Shown here: piece by piece, positions 57,172 to 64,000 of the stretch
Position numbering within the stretch: the stretch's first letter is position 1
How the letters are laid out: each line of letters starts with the position of its first letter
Source of the DNA: Alteromonas sp. C1M14
GTDB lineage: Bacteria; Pseudomonadota; Gammaproteobacteria; Enterobacterales; Alteromonadaceae
Length of the DNA stretch: 64,000 nucleotides
Reading direction: 5' to 3'
Assembly (NCBI RefSeq): GCF_018860965.1
Contig: NZ_JAHKQF010000002.1
Coordinates: forward strand, 1-64,000
Program-made: the position numbers and the translations under genes
Notes under the pieces: generated by a model
Database searches by the model: none
Seen by the model: only the letters and a program-made list of their open reading frames with translations
Told to the model about the DNA's origin: nothing

Positions 57172-57915
57172 ATGAAGTTGAATTGCGATTTAGGTGAAAG
57201 CTTTGGCATCTGGACGATGCCTGTGGACGATGCTGTTATGCCACTTATTGATCAGGCAAACATTGCATGTGGTTTTCATGGTGGCGACCCGCTAGTGATG
57301 GAAAAAGCCATATCCAGTGCCCTGGCTCACGATGTGAGTATTGGTGCTCACCCCAGTTACCCAGATTTACAAGGGTTTGGTCGACGTTCTATGTCCATGG
57401 CTGCAGAAGAACTGAAAAGCTGTCTTCAATATCAGATTGCCGCTCTCATGGGGATGGCTGCTTGCCAAGGCGCTAAGGTTACCCATGTTAAACCCCATGG
57501 GGCCTTGTATAACGATATGATGAAAACCCCCTCGGTGAGAAAAGTGGTGATGGAGGCTGTCAGTCAAATAGGACAGGGTCAATTACCACTGGTGTTGCAA
57601 GCTCACCCCAAGTCACAGCAACTGCGCAGTGAAGCGCAGCAGTTTGGCCTTAAATTACTTTTTGAAGCCTTTGCCGACAGACGTTATAGCGACGATGGCT
57701 TTCTGCTATCTCGACAAGAAAAAGGGGCAGTATTGGATCACACATTGGCCTATGAACAAGTTAGTTTGTTATTGGAACATGGCATCGTGATCACCCAAAG
57801 TGGCCTAGAAATGCCGTTAGAAGCCGATACCCTTTGTGTCCACGGTGATTCTCCCGGCGCGGTGGCCATGGTTCAACAGTTTCGGGTTTTACTTGATGCT
57901 CAAAGTTCTAAATAA
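57172..57915 (+). CDS. pxpA: 5-oxoprolinase subunit A
   Basis: Subunit of the ATP-dependent PxpABC 5-oxoprolinase, which opens 5-oxoproline (pyroglutamate) to glutamate. 247 residues from ATG 57172, giving the family start MKLNCDLGESFG; a GTG at 57151 is an alternative. LamB/YcsF motifs are IACGFHGGDPLVMEKA, GAHPSYPD, HVKPHGALYN and EAFADRRYSDDG. It is the first gene of a pxpABC operon, 12 bp before pxpB. Confidence 0.94.
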   Translation: MKLNCDLGESFGIWTMPVDDAVMPLIDQANIACGFHGGDPLVMEKAISSALAHDVSIGAHPSYPDLQGFGRRSMSMAAEELKSCLQYQIAALMGMAACQGAKVTHVKPHGALYNDMMKTPSVRKVVMEAVSQIGQGQLPLVLQAHPKSQQLRSEAQQFGLKLLFEAFADRRYSDDGFLLSRQEKGAVLDHTLAYEQVSLLLEHGIVITQSGLEMPLEADTLCVHGDSPGAVAMVQQFRVLLDAQSSK

Positions 57916-57927
57916 AGGGGGTAAAGA

Positions 57928-58617
57928 GTGGCGCCATTTGATGATATTGCGCATATTGAGCCGGCCGGCCTAGATGGGCTTATTTTGTATTTCTCTGGTA
58001 CCTGTAGTCGTGAAGTTAACGCTAAAGTGGCGAGTTGCTATCGCGCCCTAAAATATGCGAAGCCCCAATGGCTGAAAGAGGCCATTCCTGCATATGATTC
58101 ATTATTAGTCCTTTTCGACCTAACAATTACTGACAGCCATGGTGTTTATGCATTTTTACGTCACATGCCCTTAGTGTTGGAAACAGAAAAGTCGGTAAAA
58201 AAGCACAGAATTCCTGTTTGGTATGGGGCATCACAAGCCAATGACCTAGCACAAGTTTGTGAACATACGGGGCTTACAGAGCGGGACATTATCGACTTAC
58301 ATACAGCAACGACTTATCGGGTTTATGCCGTCGGGTTTGCCCCTGGCTTTGCGTATTTAGGGGATAGCCCTGAGCAGCTAAGTGTGCCGCGGCGAGATAC
58401 GCCACGAACCAAGGTGCCGGCCGGTGCAGTGGCAATTGCCGACAGACAAAGTGCCGTTTATCCCTCGGTCTCTCCGGGCGGATGGCATTTATTAGGGTTG
58501 TCGCCCATGGCAATGGTTGATACCACTAAAGCGGTGGCCGGACGCCTGCAAATGGGCGATGAGGTCACGTTTTTTGCCATTGACGAAAAGCAATACCGGA
58601 GTTGGCATGAACAATAA
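57928..58617 (+). CDS. pxpB: 5-oxoprolinase subunit B
   Basis: 229-residue subunit of the 5-oxoprolinase complex (allophanate hydrolase subunit 1-like fold). Family motifs are VYAVGFAPGFAYLGDSPEQL, VPRRDTPRTKVPAGAVAIAD and SPGGWHLLG. The start is GTG at 57928 with AAAGGGGG upstream. It overlaps pxpC by 11 bp, so the subunits are made together. Confidence 0.94.
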   Translation: MAPFDDIAHIEPAGLDGLILYFSGTCSREVNAKVASCYRALKYAKPQWLKEAIPAYDSLLVLFDLTITDSHGVYAFLRHMPLVLETEKSVKKHRIPVWYGASQANDLAQVCEHTGLTERDIIDLHTATTYRVYAVGFAPGFAYLGDSPEQLSVPRRDTPRTKVPAGAVAIADRQSAVYPSVSPGGWHLLGLSPMAMVDTTKAVAGRLQMGDEVTFFAIDEKQYRSWHEQ

Positions 58618-59545
58618 TGAAATAACCATTGAACATATCCAAATGCGTTCACTGGTGGTGGATAATGGGCGGCTTAGTGGTCAAAGTGAAGGCTTTAGCG
58701 AAGCTGGGGCGATGGATAATCAGGCCTTTCAATTGGCTAATTATTTAGCCGCAAACCCTATGAATACACCGGGTTTGGAAGTTTTAGGTAGTATAACACT
58801 GCTATTTCATTGCGATGCCACGATTGCCGTATGTGGGCCAAGCTGCCTACTCACTATTAATGATACCCCCAGCGATACCTGGTGCAGTATAGATATCAAA
58901 TGCGGCCAAAAGGTAACCATAAGTTCTGAAAAATTAGGCCATCGGGCTTACGTTGGTATTCATGGTAACTGGGATATACCTCACATCCATGGTTCTGCCT
59001 GTACCGTGATGCGAGAGCAACTAGGCGGCTTGACGGGCCAGGGCAACGCTCTCGCTAGTCAAGATCGCATTGGTGGCCAATTTCGCCTTTCCCAACAACA
59101 AAAAAAACTCAGTGAACAGCAACGCCCGAACTATTCGTTGGTCGAACCCTTTGATGTGGTAGCAGGTTATCAGCAACGGGGGTTTAGTGCTTATGCATTG
59201 GCTTTGTTTTATGCTTCTGAATACCAATTATCTCCCCAATGTGATCGTATGGGATATCGGTTATCCGGCCCAAAAATCAGCGCCAACAGCAAAGCGATGC
59301 GGTCAGAGGGCATTAATTTAGGTTCTGTACAAGTGCCCGGAGACGGCCAGCCCATTATAATGATGCGCGATCGACAAACCCTAGGGGGCTATCCTAAAAT
59401 CGGTGCCGTAGCGTCTTACGATATATACCGTTTGGCCCAGGCTGTTCCCGGTGATGTTATTTCGTTTAGGCCGGTGGATATGAACAACGCCCGTGGGACT
59501 TGGTTGTTAAAGCAACGGATATTTTCACATTTGACGAAAGGGTAA
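58607..59545 (+). CDS. pxpC: 5-oxoprolinase subunit C
   Basis: 312 residues from ATG 58607, inside the end of pxpB; the open frame extends further upstream, but that part overlaps pxpB and has no family similarity. Markers are GFSEAGAMDNQAFQLAN, a carboxyltransferase/AHS2-type domain, SPQCDRMGYRLSGPKI and LGGYPKIGAVASYD. It completes the pxpABC complex. The aminotransferase gene begins 10 bp downstream. Confidence 0.93.
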   Translation: MNNNEITIEHIQMRSLVVDNGRLSGQSEGFSEAGAMDNQAFQLANYLAANPMNTPGLEVLGSITLLFHCDATIAVCGPSCLLTINDTPSDTWCSIDIKCGQKVTISSEKLGHRAYVGIHGNWDIPHIHGSACTVMREQLGGLTGQGNALASQDRIGGQFRLSQQQKKLSEQQRPNYSLVEPFDVVAGYQQRGFSAYALALFYASEYQLSPQCDRMGYRLSGPKISANSKAMRSEGINLGSVQVPGDGQPIIMMRDRQTLGGYPKIGAVASYDIYRLAQAVPGDVISFRPVDMNNARGTWLLKQRIFSHLTKG

Positions 59546-59555
59546 TGCAGGACAC

Positions 59556-60422
59556 ATGACAATAGCATTTTTAAATGGTGAATTTTTACCCCTCGAGCAA
59601 GCGCAAATTTCGCCGATGGATCGAGGCTTTTTATTTGGTGATGGCATTTACGAAGTTATCCCGACGCTGAATGGCAAAGCGGTGGGGCTTGGCTGGCACT
59701 TAGAGCGCTTAAACGATGGTTTAACCGCCTTGGGGATCGTCAACCCAAACACCGATGATTCATGGGCCGAACTGATTAACACCTTGGTGCAAAAAAATAG
59801 CCAAGGGCTAAATTCTGACAGCATTGGTGTATACATCCAGGTAACCCGAGGTACGGTAATGCAGCGCGCCCACGGGTTTCCACAAGATGTTGCTCCAACG
59901 GTTTTTGCTTTTGCATTTGCAACGGCTGCACCGCCTATACCTGATAGAGAAAAAGTAAAGGTGTTTTCCGTTATCACCTCTGCCGATCGCCGGTGGCAGC
60001 GATGCAACATAAAATCTACGTCCTTATTAGGTAACGTGTTGCATTATCAAGAAGGTAATGTGGCAGGAAAACAGGAAACCATTCTGTATAATGATGAGCA
60101 AGAAATTACAGAAGCTAGCGCTTGTAATATCTTTATTGTTCATCAAGGTGAAATATTGACGCCGCCGCTAGATAATCAAATTTTACCGGGGATCACACGA
60201 AGGATCGTGATTGAGAGTTTGGCAAGGGAGGGGATAAAGGTGAAAGAGCAACCCATCAGCCTTGAACAATTACGTCTTGCCGATGAAGTTTGGCTAACCA
60301 GCTCGAGTAAGGAAATTGCGCCTGTTACTGCGGTTGACGATACACCCGTTGGCAATGGTGAAGTAGGGGAAATGTGGTTAAAAGCGCTAACTTGCTTTAA
60401 CAAACACAAGTTCTCATTGTAA
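59556..60422 (+). CDS. Class IV aminotransferase, D-amino-acid transaminase type
   Basis: 288-residue PLP enzyme with the D-alanine aminotransferase/BCAT fold: SPMDRGFLFGDGIYEVIPT near the N-terminus, PLP lysine in RCNIKSTSLLGNVL, EITEASACNIFIV, and the phosphate-cup LPGITRRIVIE. The RCNIKSTSLLGNVL form and length favour D-amino-acid transaminase over branched-chain aminotransferase, but this is not certain. Cotranscription with pxpABC (10-bp gap) suggests a role in glutamate or D-glutamate turnover. An intrinsic terminator follows. Confidence 0.85.
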   Translation: MTIAFLNGEFLPLEQAQISPMDRGFLFGDGIYEVIPTLNGKAVGLGWHLERLNDGLTALGIVNPNTDDSWAELINTLVQKNSQGLNSDSIGVYIQVTRGTVMQRAHGFPQDVAPTVFAFAFATAAPPIPDREKVKVFSVITSADRRWQRCNIKSTSLLGNVLHYQEGNVAGKQETILYNDEQEITEASACNIFIVHQGEILTPPLDNQILPGITRRIVIESLAREGIKVKEQPISLEQLRLADEVWLTSSSKEIAPVTAVDDTPVGNGEVGEMWLKALTCFNKHKFSL

Positions 60423-60429
60423 AAGAGAT

Positions 60430-60461
60430 AAAAAAACGCCTGCTTTAAGCAGGCGTTTTTT
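60430..60461 (+). terminator. Bidirectional terminator between the aminotransferase and fur
   Basis: AAAAAACGCCTGCTT and AAGCAGGCGTTTTTT form a long perfect stem with T tracts on both strands, between convergent genes. Confidence 0.9.
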
Positions 60462-60469
60462 ATTATGAA

Positions 60470-60898
60470 TTAATCGTCCGCTGCATCACATTTGCCGTCG
60501 GTACATTCACCGTAAAGATAGAGGCTATGATGGGTCAATTTAATGTTATTGCGTTCTGCAATTTCTTCTTGGCGTTGTTCGATGACTTTGTCTTCGAACT
60601 CAATAACCTTTCCGCATTTTAAACAAACCAAATGATCATGATGTTCTTTGTGGCTAATTTCAAAAACCGACTTGCCACCTTCAAAGTGGTGTCTGTTTAG
60701 AATGCCGGCATCATCAAATTGATTTAATACACGGTATACAGTGGCAAGACCAATTTCTTCACCCTGTTCGATAAGTATTTTATATACGTCTTCAGCACTA
60801 ATATGCTGATTAGCAGGCTCCTGCAGAATCTGCAAAATTTTCAAACGAGGCAATGTGACTTTCAAGCCAGCTTTTTTGAGTTCTTTATTTTGGTCCAT
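60470..60898 (-). CDS. fur: Ferric uptake regulator Fur
   Basis: Iron-responsive repressor, 142 residues. The N-terminal winged helix (KAGLKVTLPRLKILQIL, LATVYRVLNQFDDAGIL) and the metal sites (HKEHHDHLVCLKCGKVIEF, C-terminal CTDGKC) are all present, and the HHDHLVC string is diagnostic for true Fur. fldA lies just upstream, the same order as in E. coli. A good -10 precedes it. Confidence 0.97.
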   Translation of the reverse strand: MDQNKELKKAGLKVTLPRLKILQILQEPANQHISAEDVYKILIEQGEEIGLATVYRVLNQFDDAGILNRHHFEGGKSVFEISHKEHHDHLVCLKCGKVIEFEDKVIEQRQEEIAERNNIKLTHHSLYLYGECTDGKCDAADD

Positions 60899-60935
60899 AG
60901 ATTAGCACTTCTGGAAGCTCTTAAATTTAACGCTC

Positions 60936-60941
60936 ATTATA
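60936..60941 (-). promoter_or_regulatory. Likely -10 element of fur
   Basis: TATAAT on the minus strand, about 38 bp upstream of the fur start. The matching -35 region is weak. The 207-bp fldA-fur gap is compatible with autoregulation, but no Fur box was clear by eye. Confidence 0.45.
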
Positions 60942-61073
60942 GGTGCTTTGCATAGATTTAAAAGTAAAAGCATGGTTTTGGCGACAAAAATTACACAATG
61001 TGAAATTTATACGAATTGATCTACATGCGTTGATGATGCAAAGGGAAATGTCGTTGCATCGGCAGACATGACA

Positions 61074-61097
61074 GTAAACGGGCCTAAGCCCGTTTAC
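61074..61097 (-). terminator. Hairpin after fldA
   Basis: GTAAACGGGC, loop CTAA, GCCCGTTTAC: perfect 10-bp stem eight bases after the fldA stop. It has no T tract, so it may be a Rho-dependent or mRNA-stabilising end. Confidence 0.45.
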
Positions 61098-61105
61098 AGG
61101 GGGGA

Positions 61106-61630
61106 TTACGCGAGTTCCGCAAGGCAAAGTTCTTCGTGAAGTTGCTTGCACCACGTTTTAACCCGTTCTTCAGTTAGTTCAGGTTGCCGATCTTCATCGA
61201 TACCCAAGCCGACAAAGTGAGTATCATCAGCCATGCCTTTTGATGCTTCAAAATCATAGCTTTCTGTTGGCCATTGACCCACAAGAATTGCGCCACGGGC
61301 TTCTACAATATCTCGGATCATGCCCATGGCATCGAGGAAATATTCGGCGTAATCTTCCTGATCGCCACACCCGAAAATGGCCACCAGTTTATCGTTGAAA
61401 TCGATTTCTTCTAGCTCAGGGAAAAAGTCATCCCAGTCGCATTGAGCCTCACCGTAGTACCAAGTAGGAATACCAAAAATCAGCAGATCAAATTCAGCAA
61501 TCTGATCTTTACTGCTCTTTGCAATGTCATGGACATCGATGAGGTTTTTACCCAGTTCTTTTTGAATCATTTTAGCGACATGTTCGGTGTTACCCGTGTC
61601 GCTACCGAAAAACAAGCCTACACTTGCCAT
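61106..61630 (-). CDS. fldA: Flavodoxin FldA
   Basis: 174-residue FMN electron carrier. The phosphate-binding loop GSDTGNTEHVAK, the aromatic FMN loop GIPTWYYGEAQCDW and FGCGDQEDYAEYF identify a long-chain flavodoxin of the FldA type. GAGGG precedes the ATG. It lies upstream of fur, as in enterobacteria, where both are tied to iron and redox stress. Confidence 0.96.
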   Translation of the reverse strand: MASVGLFFGSDTGNTEHVAKMIQKELGKNLIDVHDIAKSSKDQIAEFDLLIFGIPTWYYGEAQCDWDDFFPELEEIDFNDKLVAIFGCGDQEDYAEYFLDAMGMIRDIVEARGAILVGQWPTESYDFEASKGMADDTHFVGLGIDEDRQPELTEERVKTWCKQLHEELCLAELA

Positions 61631-61662
61631 AATAACCCTCTAAGTTGTACTTGAATCAGATA

Positions 61663-61881
61663 TCACACACCCGTACTTAGCCAGATAACTTCGATAATCC
61701 CTTTGGCAACAAAACCAAGGGCGCCGAGTCCTAATACGCCGTAAGCGACAACTCGACCGATAAGTGGCACGTCGTTATTTTTGAGTACATCGTGTACTGC
61801 GTAACCCATAAGTGCAAATAGGCAAACAAGGCCGATATACAGCACAATGGACTCAATTAATTCGTAATTTTCAGCAAGCAT
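61663..61881 (-). CDS. DUF2788 small membrane protein
   Basis: 72-residue protein from the ATG at 61881; a frame open to 61947 lacks the family start. It has two membrane segments (about residues 9-27 and 40-62) separated by a polar loop (VHDVLKNNDVPLIGR). DUF2788 proteins are common next to ybfF-fldA in marine gammaproteobacteria and are uncharacterised. It lies 32 bp upstream of fldA on the same strand. Confidence 0.78.
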   Translation of the reverse strand: MLAENYELIESIVLYIGLVCLFALMGYAVHDVLKNNDVPLIGRVVAYGVLGLGALGFVAKGIIEVIWLSTGV

Positions 61882-61988
61882 AATTTTACTAACCAATAAA
61901 TCGGCGCAAACTATAGCACACAATAGCGATGTATCGCATGGTAACACACGTAATAATGTGCCAAGAAAGCATTCATCTAACGAATGAC

Positions 61989-62768
61989 TTAAGGATTTAA
62001 AATGTGTTTTTCAACCACGCGGTTAAAACTTGTGGGTTTTTCGGCATGTAGCCAATGACCGGTGTTATCAATAATATGGGCTTTGGCCTTAGGAAACAGC
62101 TGTTGAATGGCAGGCTGCATCGCACCGGTAATATAGTCTGATTGGCTTCCTTTAATAAACAAACAGGGTTTGTCAAAAACGCCGGTAGTCTGGGGCCAAC
62201 CCTTAATTTGGTCATAGTGCTTTGCTAAGTTATCTAAATTAAACCGCCAATGCCATTGGCCAGTGCTATTCTCAGCGAGACTTTTTAATAAAAACTGCCG
62301 TACGCCAACCTCTTTTATACCGGCTTGCAGTTGTTTGTCTGCATCTTGTCGGGACTGTATTTTATCTAACGAGACACTTTTTAACGCAGCGATAATGTCT
62401 GTGTGTCGGGGGGGATAACTCACTGGCGCAATATCGGCCACAATGAGATCATCAATACGGTCTGGATAGGTGAGGGCAGTAAGCATGGCCACTTTTCCAC
62501 CCAGGGAATGTCCCAGTAAACCTATCTTTTTGTGTTCAAATTGATCCAGTAGTTCAACCAAGCCGGACATACACACCGATAATGAAAAGTTATCAACGTG
62601 GGGTGACTGACCGTGATCCGGTAGGTCAATAGCAAGAATATTGACTTTATCTTTGAAGTGACGTTGTACCACACTGAGGTTATCGAGAGAGCCAAACAGG
62701 CCATGAATAAGTACTAATAGATAGTCGCTATCCGCATCGGTATAACGATAGTGTAAGGGTTCGGGCAT
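61989..62768 (-). CDS. ybfF: YbfF-like alpha/beta hydrolase (esterase)
   Basis: 259-residue alpha/beta hydrolase: oxyanion region LVLIHGLFGSLDNL, the early Asp in IDLPDHGQSP, nucleophile in GHSLGGKVAML, and the late His in IDNTGHWLHAEKP. Motifs and gene order (ybfF near fldA-fur) match E. coli YbfF, an esterase with acyl-CoA/lipid preference. It is likely cytoplasmic. Promoter and hns lie just upstream. Confidence 0.92.
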   Translation of the reverse strand: MPEPLHYRYTDADSDYLLVLIHGLFGSLDNLSVVQRHFKDKVNILAIDLPDHGQSPHVDNFSLSVCMSGLVELLDQFEHKKIGLLGHSLGGKVAMLTALTYPDRIDDLIVADIAPVSYPPRHTDIIAALKSVSLDKIQSRQDADKQLQAGIKEVGVRQFLLKSLAENSTGQWHWRFNLDNLAKHYDQIKGWPQTTGVFDKPCLFIKGSQSDYITGAMQPAIQQLFPKAKAHIIDNTGHWLHAEKPTSFNRVVEKHILNP

Positions 62769-62796
62769 GGGATGTCCTAAACACGAAAAGCAAGCA

Positions 62797-62817
62797 ATGG
62801 CGGCGCTAAACCGCCAT
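62797..62817 (-). terminator. Intrinsic terminator after the hns-like gene
   Basis: ATGGCGG / CCGCCAT with a 7-base loop, just after the H-NS gene stop when read on the minus strand. The following tract is only partly T-rich. Confidence 0.5.
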
Positions 62818-62830
62818 AAAAGAAGAAAGG

Positions 62831-63223
62831 TTAGAGAGTAAAATCGTCGAGACTTTTTCCACTTTCCAACGCTTCTTTATAAACACGTGGCATACGGCCA
62901 ATACCAGTCCAAAGGTGCTCTTCGCCTTTAGCATCGGTAAGTTTATATTTTACTGGACGTTTTTTGCCCGTGGATTTTTTTTCTACAACAGAAGATTCCA
63001 AATCACTGACATCAAGACCGGCTTCTTCTAATTGCTTTTGAATTTCAGCAATTTTTTCTAATTTTTGCTGTTGTACTTTTTCATCCTCAAGCGCTTTTTG
63101 TTTACGTTTATCGATAATATTGCCAAGCTTATCTTGAACTGATTCAAGTTCTGTAATGCTTAATTCTTTTACCGCACCTTGTAAACGTCTTCCGTGAGTT
63201 AATATATCTAAAAATTCACTCAT
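62831..63223 (-). CDS. H-NS family nucleoid protein
   Basis: 130-residue H-NS-type xenogeneic silencer. The N-terminal part (residues 1-70) is a helical oligomerisation coiled coil; a Lys-rich linker leads to the DNA-binding domain (KYKLTDAKGEEHLWTGIGRM), where the usual AT-hook-like core is TGIGRMPRVYK rather than the enteric TGQGRTP. It ends in the typical KSLDDFTL. The upstream region is very AT-rich, in line with self-binding. It could be an H-NS paralogue rather than the housekeeping copy. Confidence 0.88.
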   Translation of the reverse strand: MSEFLDILTHGRRLQGAVKELSITELESVQDKLGNIIDKRKQKALEDEKVQQQKLEKIAEIQKQLEEAGLDVSDLESSVVEKKSTGKKRPVKYKLTDAKGEEHLWTGIGRMPRVYKEALESGKSLDDFTL

Positions 63224-63369
63224 TAATTACCCTTAAGTTTTGATTTCTATATTTCCACGGCGATCATAGTTAAAATAAGCAAAAATTAAAAGCGACTTCT
63301 CGTGGCTTTTTTTAATTTTTATTTATAAATAATTTCATTTTGATAAAAATAAAATTATTTAACGCTTTT
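63224..63369. other. AT-rich hns upstream region
   Basis: 146 bp of extremely AT-rich sequence with runs of A and T, likely curved DNA. It holds the hns promoter and the 3' end of the ETF-QO gene. No specific site was resolved. Confidence 0.4.
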
Positions 63370-64000
63370 TCACATGTTTGGGTACGTGGGGCCACCGCCA
63401 CCTTCCGGAGGTGTCCAAGTGATGTTCTGCGCAGGATCTTTTATGTCGCAGGTTTTGCAGTGGATACAATTTTGTCCGTTTATTTGAAAATGCTTTTTGC
63501 CGTCTTGTTCAATAATTTCGTACACGCCCGCGGGACAATATCTTTGTGCTGGTTCGTCAAATTTGGGTAAATTTAAAGACAGTGGAATTGTCGAATCGGC
63601 TAAACGTAGATGACAAGGTTGGTCTTCTTCATGATGGGTATTAGACAGAAATACCGACGATAACTTATCGAAACTTAGCCGGCCATCAGGTTTAGGATAG
63701 TCGATAAGATGGGCGTGTTCTTTTAGTTTTAGCTGTGCATGATCGCTACCATAATCCTTTAGTGTGAACAGAGGTTTTCCTTTCAGTATATTCTGCTCCA
63801 CCAGATTATATGCCCCACCTAAAATCGTGCCAAATTTATGCAGTGCAGCACCAAAGTTCTTCCCACTATTGAGTTCATCAAACAACCAGGAGGCTTTAAA
63901 CCGTTCATCAAATGATACTAATTTTGTCTTTGACGTTTGTGTGGCTATGGCTTCAAACACCGTATCAGCGGCAATTAGGCCAGACTTCATCGCGGTGTGA
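63370..64000 (-). CDS. ETF-ubiquinone oxidoreductase, C-terminal part (cut by window)
   Basis: The frame runs from the stop at 63370 to the window edge without a start; at the edge it reads HTAMKSGLIAADT, matching the middle of ETF-QO. The C-terminus has the 4Fe-4S cluster cysteines in CIHCKTCDIKDP and ends TPPEGGGGPTYPNM, diagnostic for the family. The protein passes electrons from ETF, fed by fatty acid and amino acid oxidation, to the quinone pool. The N-terminal FAD part is outside. Confidence 0.93.
   Translation of the reverse strand, partial: HTAMKSGLIAADTVFEAIATQTSKTKLVSFDERFKASWLFDELNSGKNFGAALHKFGTILGGAYNLVEQNILKGKPLFTLKDYGSDHAQLKLKEHAHLIDYPKPDGRLSFDKLSSVFLSNTHHEEDQPCHLRLADSTIPLSLNLPKFDEPAQRYCPAGVYEIIEQDGKKHFQINGQNCIHCKTCDIKDPAQNITWTPPEGGGGPTYPNM

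Noticed and set aside
58517-58606. Upstream extension of the pxpC frame
   Set aside because: It overlaps pxpB and has no family similarity; ATG 58607 fits better.

Overview
The window reads as a chromosomal segment of a marine gammaproteobacterium, most likely Alteromonadales (Alteromonadaceae-like). This is inferred from the conserved yceD-rpmF-plsX-fab-acpP and fldA-fur neighbourhoods, the YeiH, DUF3718, DUF2788 and DUF2058 proteins, a TonB-dependent receptor and a multidomain Ig-like lipoprotein. No rRNA, tRNA, CRISPR array, prophage or insertion sequence was seen. Almost all of it is densely packed core genome; accessory genes lie as short islands between core operons.

Layout. 0.1-7 kb: lolDE (lipoprotein release), a DAACS symporter, a Big-domain lipoprotein and astB (arginine catabolism). 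7.5-15.4 kb: topA with a DUF2058 gene, a LysR/YeiH divergent pair, an exported haloacid-dehalogenase-like protein divergent from its probable TetR regulator, and a small-molecule kinase. 15.4-32.6 kb: rne, a long untranslated gap, rluC, a HAD phosphatase and maf. The large yceD-rpmF-plsX-fabHDG-acpP-fabF-pabC-mltG-tmk-holB-tatD cluster follows, then a PPOX protein. It joins rRNA modification, ribosomal protein L32, fatty acid synthesis, folate precursor synthesis, peptidoglycan-strand termination and DNA synthesis, with many overlapping genes.

32.6-44 kb, mostly minus strand: an SDR protein, a YchJ-like protein, a SulA-like protein behind a LexA-box-like site, msrPQ (periplasmic methionine sulfoxide repair), a TonB-dependent receptor with a Tat-exported class V PLP enzyme, and alaA-yfbR-dgt. 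44-48 kb: a 17-codon small ORF with a hairpin, rnk, gdhA, a periplasmic-type ATP-dependent DNA ligase (LigE) whose Shine-Dalgarno sequence lies inside a hairpin, and a DUF3718 protein. 48-55.6 kb: an RND efflux operon with one fusion protein and two different permeases. 55.8-60.4 kb: OsmC, a CvfB-type S1 protein, the 5-oxoprolinase operon pxpABC and a class IV (D-amino-acid type) aminotransferase. 60.4-64 kb: fur, fldA, a DUF2788 gene, ybfF, an H-NS-family gene and the 3' part of the ETF-ubiquinone oxidoreductase gene, cut by the window end.

The most unusual signals are regulatory: twin 22-bp operators between the exported dehalogenase and tetR genes; two palindromes sharing TATTGTA/TACAATA half-sites upstream of the receptor/PLP-enzyme operon; near-leaderless promoters at rluC and yceD; and the occluded ribosome site of ligE. 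The receptor plus Tat-exported PLP enzyme pair, which recalls periplasmic PvdN, is the best candidate for an undescribed system. All calls come from reading the sequence without database searches.
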